DNA from: Massospora cicadina
Taxonomy: Eukaryota; Entomophthoromycota; Entomophthoromycetes; Entomophthorales; Entomophthoraceae
Direction of reading: 5' to 3'
NCBI GenBank assembly: GCA_022478985.1
Contig: JAKSZP010009661.1
Span: 1 to 64,000, forward strand
Length of the DNA: 64,000 bases
The translations under genes and the position numbers were made by a program. A model generated the notes under the pieces. The model had not been told where the DNA came from. It saw nothing but the letters and a program-made list of their open reading frames with translations, and did no database searches. Below, in pieces: positions 19,793-32,150 of the stretch (position 1 is its first letter; the number at the start of each line of letters is the position of its first letter).

Positions 19793-21989
19793 TCATCTTC
19801 TGCTTCCACAAAGAGAAGGAGTGAGCACACTGAGAAGGTCTGCCAAGAGATGGCCTCCTTGGCTAGCTGCTCTTTGACCCATACATTCAAAGTTGCCTCT
19901 TTCTATAAAGTCAAAGGGTAGATGGGAGAGAAAATGTTTACCAAGTCCACTGTGAGCTTGAAGCCACAATAAACTTAGAATGCTCTTGAAAAACATTTAT
20001 TAGAAGCTTCATCAAGAGAGATTTAACTCTTTCAAGCAAGAAAGTAGAGGCACTTCAAGAGTAGGTTTCAGCAGGGTTGTAAGGGTAAGTTTGTGTACAT
20101 TTGGCCATTGGGGCAAATTACCTTGAGGGTTTCCTTCTGACATGTAATTTACTAACACCTGTCCACCCTCAAGAGGTAATTTCAAGGTGTATTTTTCATA
20201 TTAGCTTAGATAAATAACTTTTTGCTACCAAACACATCCAGGAAAATTTAGGTATATGAGATTTTTGAATGTCAAAAAAACTATCAGACTAATAATAGCT
20301 CCCCACTTAGAATCAACCAACCTTCAAACCTTCAGCATAGAAATACCCTTAGGATGCACCTGATTTAACCAAACACCAGGCAAATAATGTAACTCAAGGT
20401 AATCATTTAGGTTCAGAATAATAAATTCTCAGAGGCTCAAGTATCCACCAAAAATAGTTATGCTGAATTTCCCAGAGGGTGAGGAGAGAGTAGGAAAAAT
20501 TAGAAGATAACCATAATTATCTTTACTGATAACAGATAAGGCAAACAGTTTTCAAGAGTGGTCCTCCCTAGACCTTATTACACCCCTAGGATGGGTTTAT
20601 CATCAAAGAAGGATGAAGGGTAGCTTGCAACCCTTACTATGGAGGGTACATTCCTCACATTACACTCTGCAGCAGCATACTTATCAATTGTCCTGAAGCA
20701 ATAACTCTTGCTCAACTTCTTTAGTTTTCTTAAGCATCTTGTGCACATGAGCAGGTTCTCAGAAGTGATGTAACAGAAATTGTTGCAATACTGAACCCAT
20801 TAGCTTCTAATTAACTCATTTTTATTTACATAATTTCCATTTGAAAATGCATTATTGGGCATCAATGACACAATTCCACTTTGATAGCCCACTGATCATT
20901 GGTATTCAGCATCAATAAAACTAGCAAACCCTGTAGATGGTTTAGCTCTTTTCCCAGGAACAAGTTCTGGAGAGAAAACCATACCAGATGAAATGTTTAA
21001 TTTAAATTCAGAGCTAGACTCCTCTAAACCTTGAATTCACCCAAAATGAGGGAGAAGCCATGGTGTGCCCTGCTCTATCCAAAGAAAAATTCATTGCTTT
21101 GGGCACCATATTTATAGGGGACTCTGCAGATGACATCATTGCAATAAAATCAACTGAAACAAAATAATAAACCCTCAGGGATAGAACCTGCCTACCTTTG
21201 TGTTTCCCCAAACTTAAGGAATGGAAGGGCAAGAATTATCCCATTTCAAAGGTGCGCACATGTTTTGAGGCCATTAATTAGTGGAGCCTCCACAGGTGAA
21301 ACAATAACAGCCCAATAGCCTGCTCCCTCTCTAGTTGGAGCTTGAAACTACCCCAAGAAGCTTCAATCATATGATCAAAGTTGGCAGGATGAGCCTGCCC
21401 TATTGGGAAGTTCCTCATGAAAGTATCTAATGACAAATGATGAAATGAAGGTTTAACCACTACAGGCACAGGTGTGCCTGAGATCTAAGTAGATTTATAA
21501 AGATAGGGGCCCAAAGGCACACAAATTGATGGTGCTCAAACAACCCAGGGAAATTTTGAAAGAAAGCTTGATATGCCTCTCTTCCAAGTGATGCTTAAAC
21601 CTTTGATTGCCTCCACCACCCTTGATTGATTTCCCAAACTTGAAATACCCAGGCTGAGGCTCAGAGTAAAAAACTGATGCAGCCACCCAATGCCAGGAGA
21701 AGGTAAGGAGGGATGTGTTTATAATACTTTAAAGAATTGGTAGAAAAATTTGAAGCCTGAGCAACTGAGCCTTGAATGGTCTAAAACCACCAAGTACTCA
21801 CCAATAGAGAGGGATCATACTGCAAGAAGTAAATGGAGAAACTCCACGCTGGTAAATTATCTAAAAAATGCTAACATCATGACCACAAGAAGTGAAACCA
21901 TGTTACACAAACAATGCACCCCATTATTACAAAGAAAAAAACCCATGTGGATTAAATTCCATCAAACCCAATATAAGGTTGGTGACTAA

Positions 21990-22700
21990 TGTCAAGAACG
22001 TGTCTATAATGCTTACATTCCCAGAGAGATGGTGGGGAGGGCTTACCTCACAACCCAGGAACAAATCACTAGCATGAGAGAAAACAGGGCACTGGAAAGT
22101 AGGATGGTGCCCAAAGGGCCATGGTAAGGGTGAACAAACTCTTTTATTGAGACCTCCTAGAGTTCAGCAAAGAGTAATAAACATATAAACATATTTAAAT
22201 AGAATAAATGGTGGTTTATTATAACCAAGTTGACCAACAAAGATGATTGGTTATAGAAATCATTAATGAGCAATTGAGGGGGACTCATCATCCATAGGGC
22301 GAGGTACTGAGCCTAATTGAACTAATAAATGCAACTTTTCATTCTTTGTCATACTGTAGCTCAAGTAAGCCTACACTCAAATGATTGACTGAAACTAAAT
22401 TTTTTATGATTTAACAAAAAATATAACTTGAATGGGTTATAAATCCCCATTTTTCCAACTAAATATAAATATCCATCACAATTTTCTAAATAGCTGGTGC
22501 ATTTTAACGCTGTGAATTCAACACTTATATGACCATCATGCGCACCTCAGGACTAACTTGGGCATATTTTGCCTTTACTCAGCGTTGGTACAGGGTATGC
22601 TTCAGGTCATGCAGGCCTGCCAACTTTTTCTTCTTAGTCTCCTCATGCCCAGCCTTATCCTTACAATCTGTCCCCTCACTTATGTCATTTAACCATGGCA
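21990..22700 (-). repeat. 5' LTR of B2
   Basis: About 711 bp. In element orientation it begins TGCCATGGTTAAATGACAT (22700) and ends at 21990. It aligns with the B1 LTRs, including CCCAGCCTTATCC on the plus strand near 22650 and the TCTATAA block near its end. The following primer-site sequence on the minus strand is TTAGTCACCAACC. Confidence 0.75.
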
Positions 22701-23892
22701 TTTAACAATTTGGTAACTATATTTTAGAAATAAAATTCATTAAGTAACTAATTATAGATTGATAGTGCATTAGTATAATTCATTAGGTAAAGCATTATGT
22801 GTGAAAATTTAAATACTTACACATGTCTCTATATGTCATATTATAACTAACTAATTAATAGATATATTGATTTATTGTTTTTACTTTGTAATATATATAG
22901 TAGCTGATGCAAATGATATATATCATTTTCTCTTTACTTGATAATAAGAAAATTTGACTAGAATCATATAATTTAAATACTTGATAAAAAGGTATTTGCT
23001 TATGATAAGCTACAGTTTAGAACTCTGGTTTGATTGAAGGTATACTATATAATCTTTTACTTCAATGCATAAAAATATCACTATATATAATATTTTTTGA
23101 TATTTTATAACTTATGTATAATTTGTAATCTTTGCCATATAAAGTATAAAAGCATTTACAGTAAATCACCAAAACAACATCACTATTCTTATGTATATAA
23201 TACAAAAATAGTATAATGATCTGCTAAGTTTCTATTATATTTTTTAAAATTTTCAAGATAACCTACTGAAAAATTAAAGTATACTGTTTTGTTTACCAAT
23301 TTAAGGATAATTGAATGCTGTATTAATACATATGCTTAGGTAGCATCAGGATTCACCTAATAGACTTACTATACTCATTACATGATACAAAACTAAACTA
23401 TAGTTTTATATTAGTGTACTTAAGTTAATTAAAATTTTATGTATGCTGTTTTACATAGTTTTTTTACTTTAAAACAAGTATTAACTATTATATGAGATAT
23501 TATTTATCTTTATCCTATCTCTAATTTATACAGTAGTTACATAAAAACATTTACATTAATCTTTTATAAAATTTGATATTTTAGTTTAAGACATGATTTT
23601 ATTAATCCTTTTCTATATTCTACTAAATGCAATAAGTATCTAATAGTAAAAAATCATTATAATAGAAACAATTAAACAGAAAAAATTAATGCTATATAAA
23701 TGTGATTGGATAACTAAATTGGCTCATCTAAAAACTATTTAGGGTGCATGATTATACTCAGCTCTATGCACAAATTCTGGGGTACAAGCCATACTCTGCT
23801 GTTAAAAAATAGTCTAGCTACTAAAATACTTTCATATTTTAAAAAAGCTAGAAAGATACTAGGGTAATTTATAAAAATTATATATGAATATT

Positions 23893-23999
23893 GAGGAGTG
23901 GATAGCATAGCAGGGTTGTGTTTTCAATTGAAACAGTTACAAATCAGCACAGGCTAAAAAATCCAGCATGGTATATTTGTCCCAAGGTTGAACCACTTT
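23893..23999 (+). repeat. SINE-like short repeat, copy 1
   Basis: It shares GTATATTTGTCCCAA and the preceding 60 bp with 25393-25520. It contains TAGCATAGCAG, matching the pol III box A consensus TRGYNNANNNG, and is followed by a T-run. Compared with copy 2 it lacks about 20 bp near the start. Confidence 0.4.
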
Positions 24000-25392
24000 T
24001 TTTACATTTATATACATGAATATACTTCTTATAAGTCTAAACAAATTGATTTTTAGTAATGTCTTTTTATTAGATAATTTAACTCAACATATAAGTAGAC
24101 ATGGTCTATTACAATTTCTGTATAGCTATTATATGACCTATTATAGAGAGCAAAAGTCTATTTTAGCTATCAATGTTATACACTAAGATAATATGTTTAA
24201 TCAGCTAATAAAGAATATTGGAATTATCAAAAAATTAATACTTGCTTAACTTTAATTTTTTTTATAACATAATATATCAGAGTTTACTTGCAGCCGTGAC
24301 CTCATGTTATCTCTTTAAATTTTGAAATGTGTCAAAATAGTTGCTATAATATAATAAAAATATACATTCTAGATTACCAATAGTAATGACTAACCTTAAT
24401 TAAAAATCAGACTAAGAAGTTATAAGCTAAAAGTTATATAAAATAGATATAATTGAAAGAACATATTTAGATTATACTACTAAAATTACTACCATAGATG
24501 AAGCCATGACTAGACCAATAGAGAAAGTCTCATCTATAAAATTGGTAAAATGCTAGCTAAAGCTAAAATTTAAAGCTTAAAGTTCTTAACAACAATAAGT
24601 TTTGGAGACAATCCAAATGAGACTAAAAAGAATTAAATCAAAGGCAAATTTTTACACACATAATCTATAAAGAGGACTTAACAAACAAATTTATAGATTG
24701 AGGTTAAACAAACAGATGTATAGGAAGGAGTCTTCAAAAGTGACTAAAATGCTGAATCTGGGTGCCTCAAGCCTTTATTTCCAACTAAACTAGGTTTACT
24801 ACTATATAAATGGAAAGAAACACTTTGTTAGGATCTAGAATATGCTCAATAATATGATGATAAGATAAACAAGATGTTAATAAATTATCTGGTCAAGAGA
24901 TACCCATTATGAGATGAATAATCTGTATCATGAAGTCAAATTAAATGGATCATATTAAAAGTTATAACAAAAAAGAAGTTTTTGAAGTCCAATTGAAAGT
25001 TTGTTGAAGAAAATCCACTTTATTTATTTATATTGAAATTAATAGTATAATTTTAATAATTATAAACCTATTCTGTTTTATTACAATAGAATAATTATAT
25101 ATAGTATCAAATGCTTTTCATTCAACTCCACTTTATTTTGGATTATGTAAAAATCATTAGCAACAAGTATGGAACCATTTTGTATATTGAATTACCAGTA
25201 ACCATTCTTGGTATCTAAATGGAAAAGACACTCACAAAAGGAAGACTTTATGAGAATGAACTTTGCACAGAAGAGGTTAAACTAGTCTCCACTGAGTTTT
25301 GTGAAAGAAACCAATGTATAAAGGAAAAAATGCTTAAGTAAAACTTGAGTGCTCAAAAAAGTATTTTTTTAACTCTCTAATAACACTTTACT

Positions 25393-25520
25393 AGGGTGGG
25401 TAGCCAGCAATGTAATTTCTGCTTGCACCCTAGTGCAGGTTTTGTTCAATACAAGTTTAAAACTTGTACTGGCTAGAAAATTCTCAGTGTGGTATATTTG
25501 TCCCAATGTCAACCCACCCC
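25393..25520 (+). repeat. SINE-like short repeat, copy 2
   Basis: It contains GTTCAATAC, matching the box B consensus GWTCRANNC, and shares TGTGGTATATTTGTCCCAA with copy 1. It also has a palindrome, ACAAGTTTAAAACTTGT. tRNA origin is plausible but not proven. Confidence 0.4.
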
Positions 25521-25948
25521 CAAATACTTTTTCTAACAACCTATTCTATTGTTTTGTCAAATTTGTGATATTTAAAACCTCCAATTGGCATCTTTATCTT
25601 AACAACTTCTCATGTTACTTATGCAAGGAACTGAAAAATTGACTCTATTGCTTATTATAGGGGTGAAACTAATATAAGAAATGAGTGCAGAGTGTAAATT
25701 ATAAACAGAATAAGCATTAGTAAGAAGATAGAAACTTAACAAGATTAAGCTCCTCTGAAGCCCTTACAATGGATGGGAAGTTATCAAGGCATAACTTCTG
25801 ACTCTGGAAGCAGAAGTGTTAGCATTACATTCACAGCTTGAGAGGGTTTATAGGTATGGCTCAGTGGGTTTGTGATGCCATTACCTAATGCTTGATGGAT
25901 TTCCTTTATAATTTTATTAATAAGTTATAAACTTGGTCAGAAAAATAT

Positions 25949-25986
25949 TGTCATATCTCATGCATATTTTGGACTAACATACAGAG
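25949..25986 (+). repeat. 5' LTR of B3, first 38 bp
   Basis: TGTCATATCTCATGCATATT resembles the B1 LTR start TGTCATGG...TCATATTAG. E1 follows at 25987. The rest is at 33712. Confidence 0.55.
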
Positions 25987-26938
25987 TGTCAGAATTGCAG
26001 ATGAACACATAGTCCAACCCTTTGACCAAATATGAGATTTAACAATTAGGGTATAATCATAGAGGGTCAGCAATAGTGGCTGACTGATGAGAATATTGTT
26101 GGGTGGAATCCCCAATGATATTAGAAGTCACTGACTATGATTATTGTTAGGCATCATCCCTGATGATAATTGAGGCCACCAACATATGATAATTTTGTCA
26201 GGCATCATTCCCAATAAAATTAAGCAATAATTTGATATTAGGATAATCACTGATAGTCAAATTATAGGGAATTTTCAGAGCGGAATGGATTGGAGTCATC
26301 AGAAACTATCAAAACGTTTGAACGCCAGAGGAATAGTGGAATCATCATCAGCCAAAACAATCAGTTTCATGTACCTAATACTAATTGTTTGGTCCACCAA
26401 ATGCCCAAGGATCACACTGCCTAGAAAACCCAAGGCAACGGTACCCAATGAGATTTGGTGCCTAACACTAAGGGTTAAAACCAGTATAGGAGCACAAATA
26501 TTATCATTGGACAGCTGAAAAGTTGTGTGCCAATTCTAACTATAAAAACTCCAAATAATTCCCTAATAAAATTAGATTTACACTGATATTAGCAATAGTT
26601 GTTTAAACATTGGTTGTTTTAAAATTACTCTCAAGAGAAGAGTGCAAGGATCAGATATCCTTAAGTTAGCAATATCAAAATCTCCACTTGGCTCTGCAAG
26701 AAGGGAATAGGGAAAGTGTTTCCTACCAGATCAGAATATCTTCAAAAAAAAGAAGCACCAGTTTAGCGTTGGACTTTACTATCTACATGGCTTTTGGGAA
26801 ATCAACTATAATATTAGTCTTCATACTATTATTGCCCCTGTCTAACAATCTCATTCAAATAATCAATGCCAGGATCCATGAATCCGTGAAGTTGAAATCC
26901 AGGGCTAAAAGCGAGCTACAAAGCCCACAATTTTAATA
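25987..26938 (+). repeat. 5' LTR of E1
   Basis: It begins TGTCAGAATTGCAG and ends at 26938 before TTGGTGCTCACTATAGGG. An internal triplicated motif GGCATCAT-CC (26150-26215) lies in diverged sub-repeats about 60 bp apart, also present in the 3' LTR. Confidence 0.9.
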
Positions 26939-26988
26939 TTGGTGCTCACTATAGGGGTAGTTGAGTTGTCAAAAGCCAATTTAAAATA

Positions 26989-28560
26989 ATGATGTCTTTA
27001 AAGGAAGAGCTTTGAGTGCTCTGGGCAGAACTACAGACTGTCAATGAAAATGTGCTCAGCTTGGCATCTCAGGCTGATGTTAGTACATTGAAGGAGCATA
27101 TTATCAAGATAGAGGAAACGCTTGAACAACTAGGAATAGTTAATAATGACTTATGCAGAAAAGTTGCCTATTTAAAATGGAAAGAGGGCAAACTCATCAA
27201 GGAAATTTTGTTTCAGAAAACTGAATAGGAAGCAGATTGAGAATGCATCTGACAGTTTCATGAGGAGATGGCGAAAATGACCAAGCATATAGAGGAGTTG
27301 GAGAAACACCAATGTGATTGTGAACAATTTGAGGCAAATGATGCTGAAGCAAAGGCATGTAAAAAGACAAGCAATTAGACCTCTCCACCCCAAAACATGC
27401 CTAAACCATTTGCTGGTGTGTCAGAAATGACTCCCAAAGTCACTCTTATGGCTTCTCAAGTAGCTGGGATAGGATCTCCTATTAGCATAACAAATGAGAA
27501 ATTTCAAAATATGCCAAAATTGCCCACCTTTAACTGGGATAATGCCCCAGTGTTCTTCCGGTTATTTGAGATGACCATGTTCAGCTATGCGGACTGACAA
27601 AAAGCAGTAACTGTAATGAACTTCCTTAGCACAGACTGCCAAAATCTGGTGCTTTCTCACCTCTACGGGGACAATTAGCCATATGCAGAAGCCAAAGCCA
27701 CCATTATGTTGGAGTTCAGAAGCCCCACTCAGATGGCAAATTGTAAACAAGAGTTCATGGGTATTCAATTCCTTGAAGATGAGACTCTGGCTTGTTTCAC
27801 CGACCATTTTTACCAAGAAGCTCAGATCTTGGCAGGAGCAAATGTGTTAAGTGACTTTGATGCCCGCATAGCCATGCAGTCAGCACTTTGGCCCTATTGA
27901 GACTTGCATCAGATAGTGGTGGTGGCGCTAGTTACTGAAACAACAACCTCTCAGATGGTAGACATCTGAAGATGCTGGGAGCCACGTTTGATGCTCTCAA
28001 TTGTACTTTTAAAATAATTGAAACAAAAGCCCAAAAATATTGTAAAATTTACTGAGCCATCTTAAGAATTTGAGGGTCAAGTTGTGTCAGAAAGTAAACC
28101 TGAAGTTCAAAAACAAGTGGACAAATTGACAAACCGCTGTTTCCAATGTGGGAAGTCAGGCCATGTAATTGCCCAGTGTCAGGAAAGAGAGCCAAAGGAT
28201 CAGATAAATCTCGTTAAGCCTCAAGAGACTGGTTTATATTTGGGAAAGGGGCCAGCAGTCTAGAATAGGAACAATCTAGTACTGCTACTAAACCTGTTTT
28301 GTCTGACATAATGTGAGAGAAAATTGATATCTCTGATCTATTTGTGGATGATGACTCACCGGATCTGCTCCATCAGGGAATTAACTTGGATGTTAATGCT
28401 ATAACTCAAGCCAAAGCAAAAGGGATCAATCCCAAAATTGTTAGCAAGGTCACTTGGCCCTACGTACAACAGCTGGCAGAGAAAGTTAGATCTGCCAAGA
28501 GCCCTGAAGACCTAGTCAAAATGAATTTGGATGAGGATAACATCTCTTTACCATCAGCAT
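26989..28560 (+). pseudogene. gag: gag of E1
   Basis: The likely start is the ATG at 26989 (MMSLKEEL). Coiled-coil sequence follows (LWAELQTVNENVLSL; then MTKHIEELEKH near 27272). The capsid begins near MPKLPTFNWDNAPVFFRLFE (27512-27575) and continues to about 27900 across frames. The zinc knuckle is canonical, C-x2-C-x4-H-x4-C, at 28138-28179 (CFQCGKSGHVIAQC). The tail contains LDVNAITQAKAKGINPKI. A few stops interrupt it, fewer than in A1. Confidence 0.82.
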
Positions 28561-29100
28561 GATCAAGGAATCATTCTCTTATTTATACACTCAGATAATC
28601 CACACACTTGATTCAGTGAATAAGGCTGCTATCCATTCAGTATATACTTTATTACAATACTCAGAGTGTGCCTATGTCAATATTCTAGTCAATAGGATAA
28701 GAGTCCAAGCCATAATTGATAGTGGAGCGCCAATCAACATTGTTTTCACCAAATAAGTAAATTGTATGAAAATCTCACCAGATTTGGAGCACTGAAAAGA
28801 GTATGGTATGGCTGGACCAGATGTTACCATCTCATGTGGAGCCTACAGTGAGCTATCACTTTGGTTTGGATTGCTGATGGTGCAAGCTCCCACTATAGTG
28901 CTGGCCAATCCAAACTATGACATAATTATCAGGACAGAGTTCTTGAGAAAGTATGGGGTGAAATGCAATTTCAATGAAAACATTCTGACAATATTGGGGC
29001 AGATATTGCCTTTGGTTTATCAGCAGAAAGGAGAACCTCCCTGACAAAAAAGAATAACTTTGTCAATTTAATTTGTAGTGATGGTATTATATCCATTCAC
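28561..29100 (+). pseudogene. pol: Protease of E1
   Basis: The active-site block is AIIDSGAPINIVFTK (28711-28755) with the catalytic D-S-G-A kept. The second part is IIIRTEFLRKYGVKCNFNEN (28923-28982). A stop after FTK and one near 28795 break the frame. Confidence 0.82.
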
Positions 29101-29599
29101 TATAAACTAATCAGACAGAAATGGAAACCAATGCTGACAGAAATTATGGAGAATTGAGGAATACCTCTAAGGGTAGATGCAGCAAACACTATTACGCCAG
29201 AGGCTCAAATCATAGTTAACACCAGGTTAATAGTGGAACTCCCAGAACAACTTTATGGAGAAATTATCAATCCCTGGGAAAAATCAAGAATTGAACTGTA
29301 GGTTGTGCCAGGGATCTTAATGCCAGGTCACAAAGAGATACAAGTATTAGTAGCCAATCTAGGAGAAAAGCTAATGGAAATTGTATAAAATCAGACCATT
29401 GCATTTCTGCACTTGCTCTCAACGGTGGAATTATATGCTTTTCATGAATTTGGATCATTTTCTGTAATGGGACTGCTGGCAGGAGTTACTGAAAGTTTCA
29501 ATGTATTAGTGGATTGCAAGCAGCTAGCCAATCTGACTACAAATCAGCAGGAGGATGTGCTCCGATTATTTGAAAAATATTGTACATACTTGCTCATAA

Positions 29600-30960
29600 T
29601 GATCATTACTTAGGATGTGCAAAAAATGTACTCCACAAAGTTGATATGGGGGAATGTCCACTGATATGAATGATACCTGTTTGTAGATCAAGAACAGCAG
29701 AAGCGGAGGTCTGCAATGAGATTAGCAAGTTGGAGGCACATGGGTTACTTGTTCCATCATTGAGCCCATGGGTGAGTCTGATCCTGTTGGTAAAAAAGAA
29801 GGATGGATCAAATTGAGTAGTGATCAACTATTGCTAACTAAATAAGATCAATAAAAAAGACTCCTATCCACTGCCCCAAATTGATGATGTGCTTGATTGC
29901 CTGGGGGAGGCAAATTACTTTTTGGCTATGGACCTGATTTCAGGCTATTGGCAAATTGATTTTCCAAAAGAAGGTCAGGAAAATATGCGATAATTACCGC
30001 TCAAGGACTGTACCAGCTGACAAGAATGCCCCTAAGGATTATGCAATGTGCCAGCAACTTTTCAGCAAGCTATGGATTTAATACTTAGTGACCTGAAGCT
30101 ATCCTGAATGCTAGTCTACTTAGACAATATCAACGTCTTTAGTAGGACCTTCTCCAATCATTTGGAGCATCTGGAGGAAGTTTTTAAGTGGTTAGCAGCG
30201 GTGAATCTAAAAAGTAAGCCAAGAAAATGCCACTTTTTCAAAAAAAGAACTTGAATACTTTGGGTTTTTTATAATTCTAACAGATTGCAATTGCAACCCA
30301 TGAAAATAGAAGCTATCAAGTGGATGTCAATCCCAAAAAGTGTTCAGGATATTCAATTCTTCTTGGGAATGGTCAGGTACTATTGGCAATTCACAAAAGA
30401 CTTTTCTGGAATCGCCAAACCTCTATTTCACCTACTCAAGGATCCAAAAAGGGATTTGTGTGGAACAAAGAGGTCCAGAAGTTGTTCAATAAGCTTTAAA
30501 AATATCTTATGAGCAGCCCAATGTTGAAATACCTAAATTTTAGTTAGGAAATCATAATCCTCATGGATGCCTCACTAACAGCAATTGGAGCCATTCTAAG
30601 TCAATTAGATGACAATGGGGACAAACATCCAGTAGCCTATGTGAGTAGAATACTATCACAAGTGGAAAGAAACTATACCATGATGGAGCAAGAGTGTCTG
30701 GTGGTTATCCATGCCTACAAACAATTCTGAGACTACATACATGGAATGCACTTTAAAGTTATAACTGACCACTTGTCCCTGCGCTGGCTTCATAACCTGA
30801 AGGAACCAGAAGGAACCAGAAGGCCAGTTGGCCTGATGGGCTTTAAAGCTGCAATCCTACAATTTTGAAATTATCCATCAGGCTGGAGTGGTACATCTGA
30901 ATGCCAACGGATTGTATCAATTGCCAGTTGTTAATGTGATCTATCATCAGGCGGATGCAC
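29600..30960 (+). pseudogene. pol: Reverse transcriptase and RNase H of E1
   Basis: The RT opens near LVPSLSPWVSLILLVKKKDGSN (about 29748-29812). The TRMPLRIMQCASNF block (a frameshifted copy of the RMPQGLCNAPATF motif) is at 30020-30060, and YLDN is at 30117-30128. The connection has KSVQDIQFFLGMVRYYWQF (about 30337-30395). RNase H has MDASLTAIGAILSQLD (about 30560-30610) and ends WLHNLKEPEG. A tandem duplication of GGAACCAGAA occurs at 30801-30822. Frames alternate. Confidence 0.85.
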
Positions 30961-31059
30961 TATTCCAGTGAATGATCAAAGGAGATATTGGAGATAAACC
31001 CTAAGAAATTTGGAATGCATTATGAAAAGCCATGGAAAATACCAAAACTAAGGATAATC

Positions 31060-32150
31060 AATTTTACAAAATGATCAAAGGAAAATGGGGTTTATTTCCT
31101 AAAACATTGGAATGAGCAGAAATCATTCGAGCTGCTCACAAGTTCATTGGCCATGGTAGCCTAAGGAAAACAGTGGATCATATTTGCCAGTATTATCACT
31201 GGGAATCAATCAACTACAATGCGGCAGATTACTTAGCTTGTTGTGTGGAATGTCAGCTGCACAAACCGCATAAGGGCATCATAGGATACCAGCTAGTGCA
31301 CCCTGGTTTTGCATGGCACATGGTATCCATAGATGTTATGGGACCATTAAGCATCAGCACTGGAGGATTGAAGTATATAATCTTCACAATAGATCACTTA
31401 ACCCAATGGGTCAAAATGAAAGCCCTCAGCAAAGTAGATGCAATAAGTATGGCAAAGTTTATACTTGATCAAGTGATCTATTGGCATGGTTGCTTCAAGT
31501 CATTCTCAGTGACAATGGAACCAACTTTACTTCACATGTGATTCCCAGGCTTAACAAATTAATGAGAAACCACGGTTTTGTATCCATCCCCTATCATCCA
31601 GAAATGAACATAATGGTGGAAAGAGTGAATGCAACTCTAGCCTCAACCTTACAAAAATTGGTTGTGGGGAAAACTTTCACATGGGGAGCATATCTGAGTT
31701 CAGTTACTTTTACTTATAATATCAGTTACCATTTGGCAAACAAGAAAATGCTGTTCAAACTGTTATATGGGTGGAAAGCTGCATTGCCACCATTAAAGTA
31801 TTCAGCAGTAGAGCCATCTTTGGGGATGAGTGCTGAACATTATCTATCCCAACTGGCTGATATCCTGATTGAATTACAATCTTGGGCATTCAATATGACA
31901 TTGAGGAAAAGAATCAATGTGAAGAAAATGGATGACCAGAATCAACTTCCATTGAAAGAATACCGTGTGGGTGATAGGGTAGCCTATTGTGATACCCATG
32001 GGTTTGAGAGAAAAAATAAGTTGGACGCCCTATGGATGGGACCATTTTAATTATTGCCAAGTTGGCAAATGATGCCTATACAATCAAGAATACTGAGGAT
32101 GGTCGCATAGTCAATAGAGTCCACATGAAATACTTAAAGTATTGGACTTA
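31060..32150 (+). pseudogene. pol: Integrase of E1
   Basis: Two overlapping frames (31173-31541 and 31481-32050) cover most of it, differing by one frameshift near 31490-31540. The Cys pair CCVEC is at about 31240-31254. The first Asp lies in SIDVMGPLSI, the second in ILSDNGTNF (other frame) and the Glu in MVERVN (about 31614-31630). All three acidic residues survive across the frames. The end block NRVHMKYLKYW stops at 32151. There is no chromodomain. Confidence 0.87.

Larger units (their letters stand above)
17056..21989 (-). pseudogene. gag-pol: gag, protease and RT fragments of B2
   Basis: RT pieces: 17060-17260 (matching B1 13075-13260), 18510-18960 (with YMDK at 18638-18649 in place of YMDD) and 19793-19985. 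The protease core is near 20425-20470, reading VDT, a stop, then AS-NFI. The gag segment DTFMRNFPIGQAHPANFDHMI lies at about 21370-21440, and charged lysine- and glycine-rich sequence at 21600-21660. There are numerous stops. The functions are those of a Ty3 element and none is intact. Confidence 0.72.
17056..22700 (-). mobile_element. Chromovirus remnant B2, lacking its 3' end
   Basis: Minus-strand relative of B1. It holds a 5' LTR (21990-22700), leader and gag, protease and RT. The part from RNase H to the 3' LTR is missing at the A1 boundary (17055). Two insertions split the RT: a solo LTR (17262-18502) and an 832-bp poly(A)-ended insert (18961-19792). It is more decayed than B1. Its leader resembles that of B3 (34332-34950) more than B1. 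Confidence 0.8.
22701..25948. other. AT-rich geneless stretch
   Basis: Over 3 kb of strongly AT-rich sequence without a credible reading frame, LTR or pol motif on either strand. Two copies of a short repeat lie within it (23893-23999 and 25393-25520). The rest may be old host intergenic DNA or repeats decayed beyond recognition. Confidence 0.6.

Noticed and set aside
24600..25330. A Ty1/copia pol remnant in the AT-rich region
   Set aside because: No RT, RNase H or integrase motif could be read in any frame.
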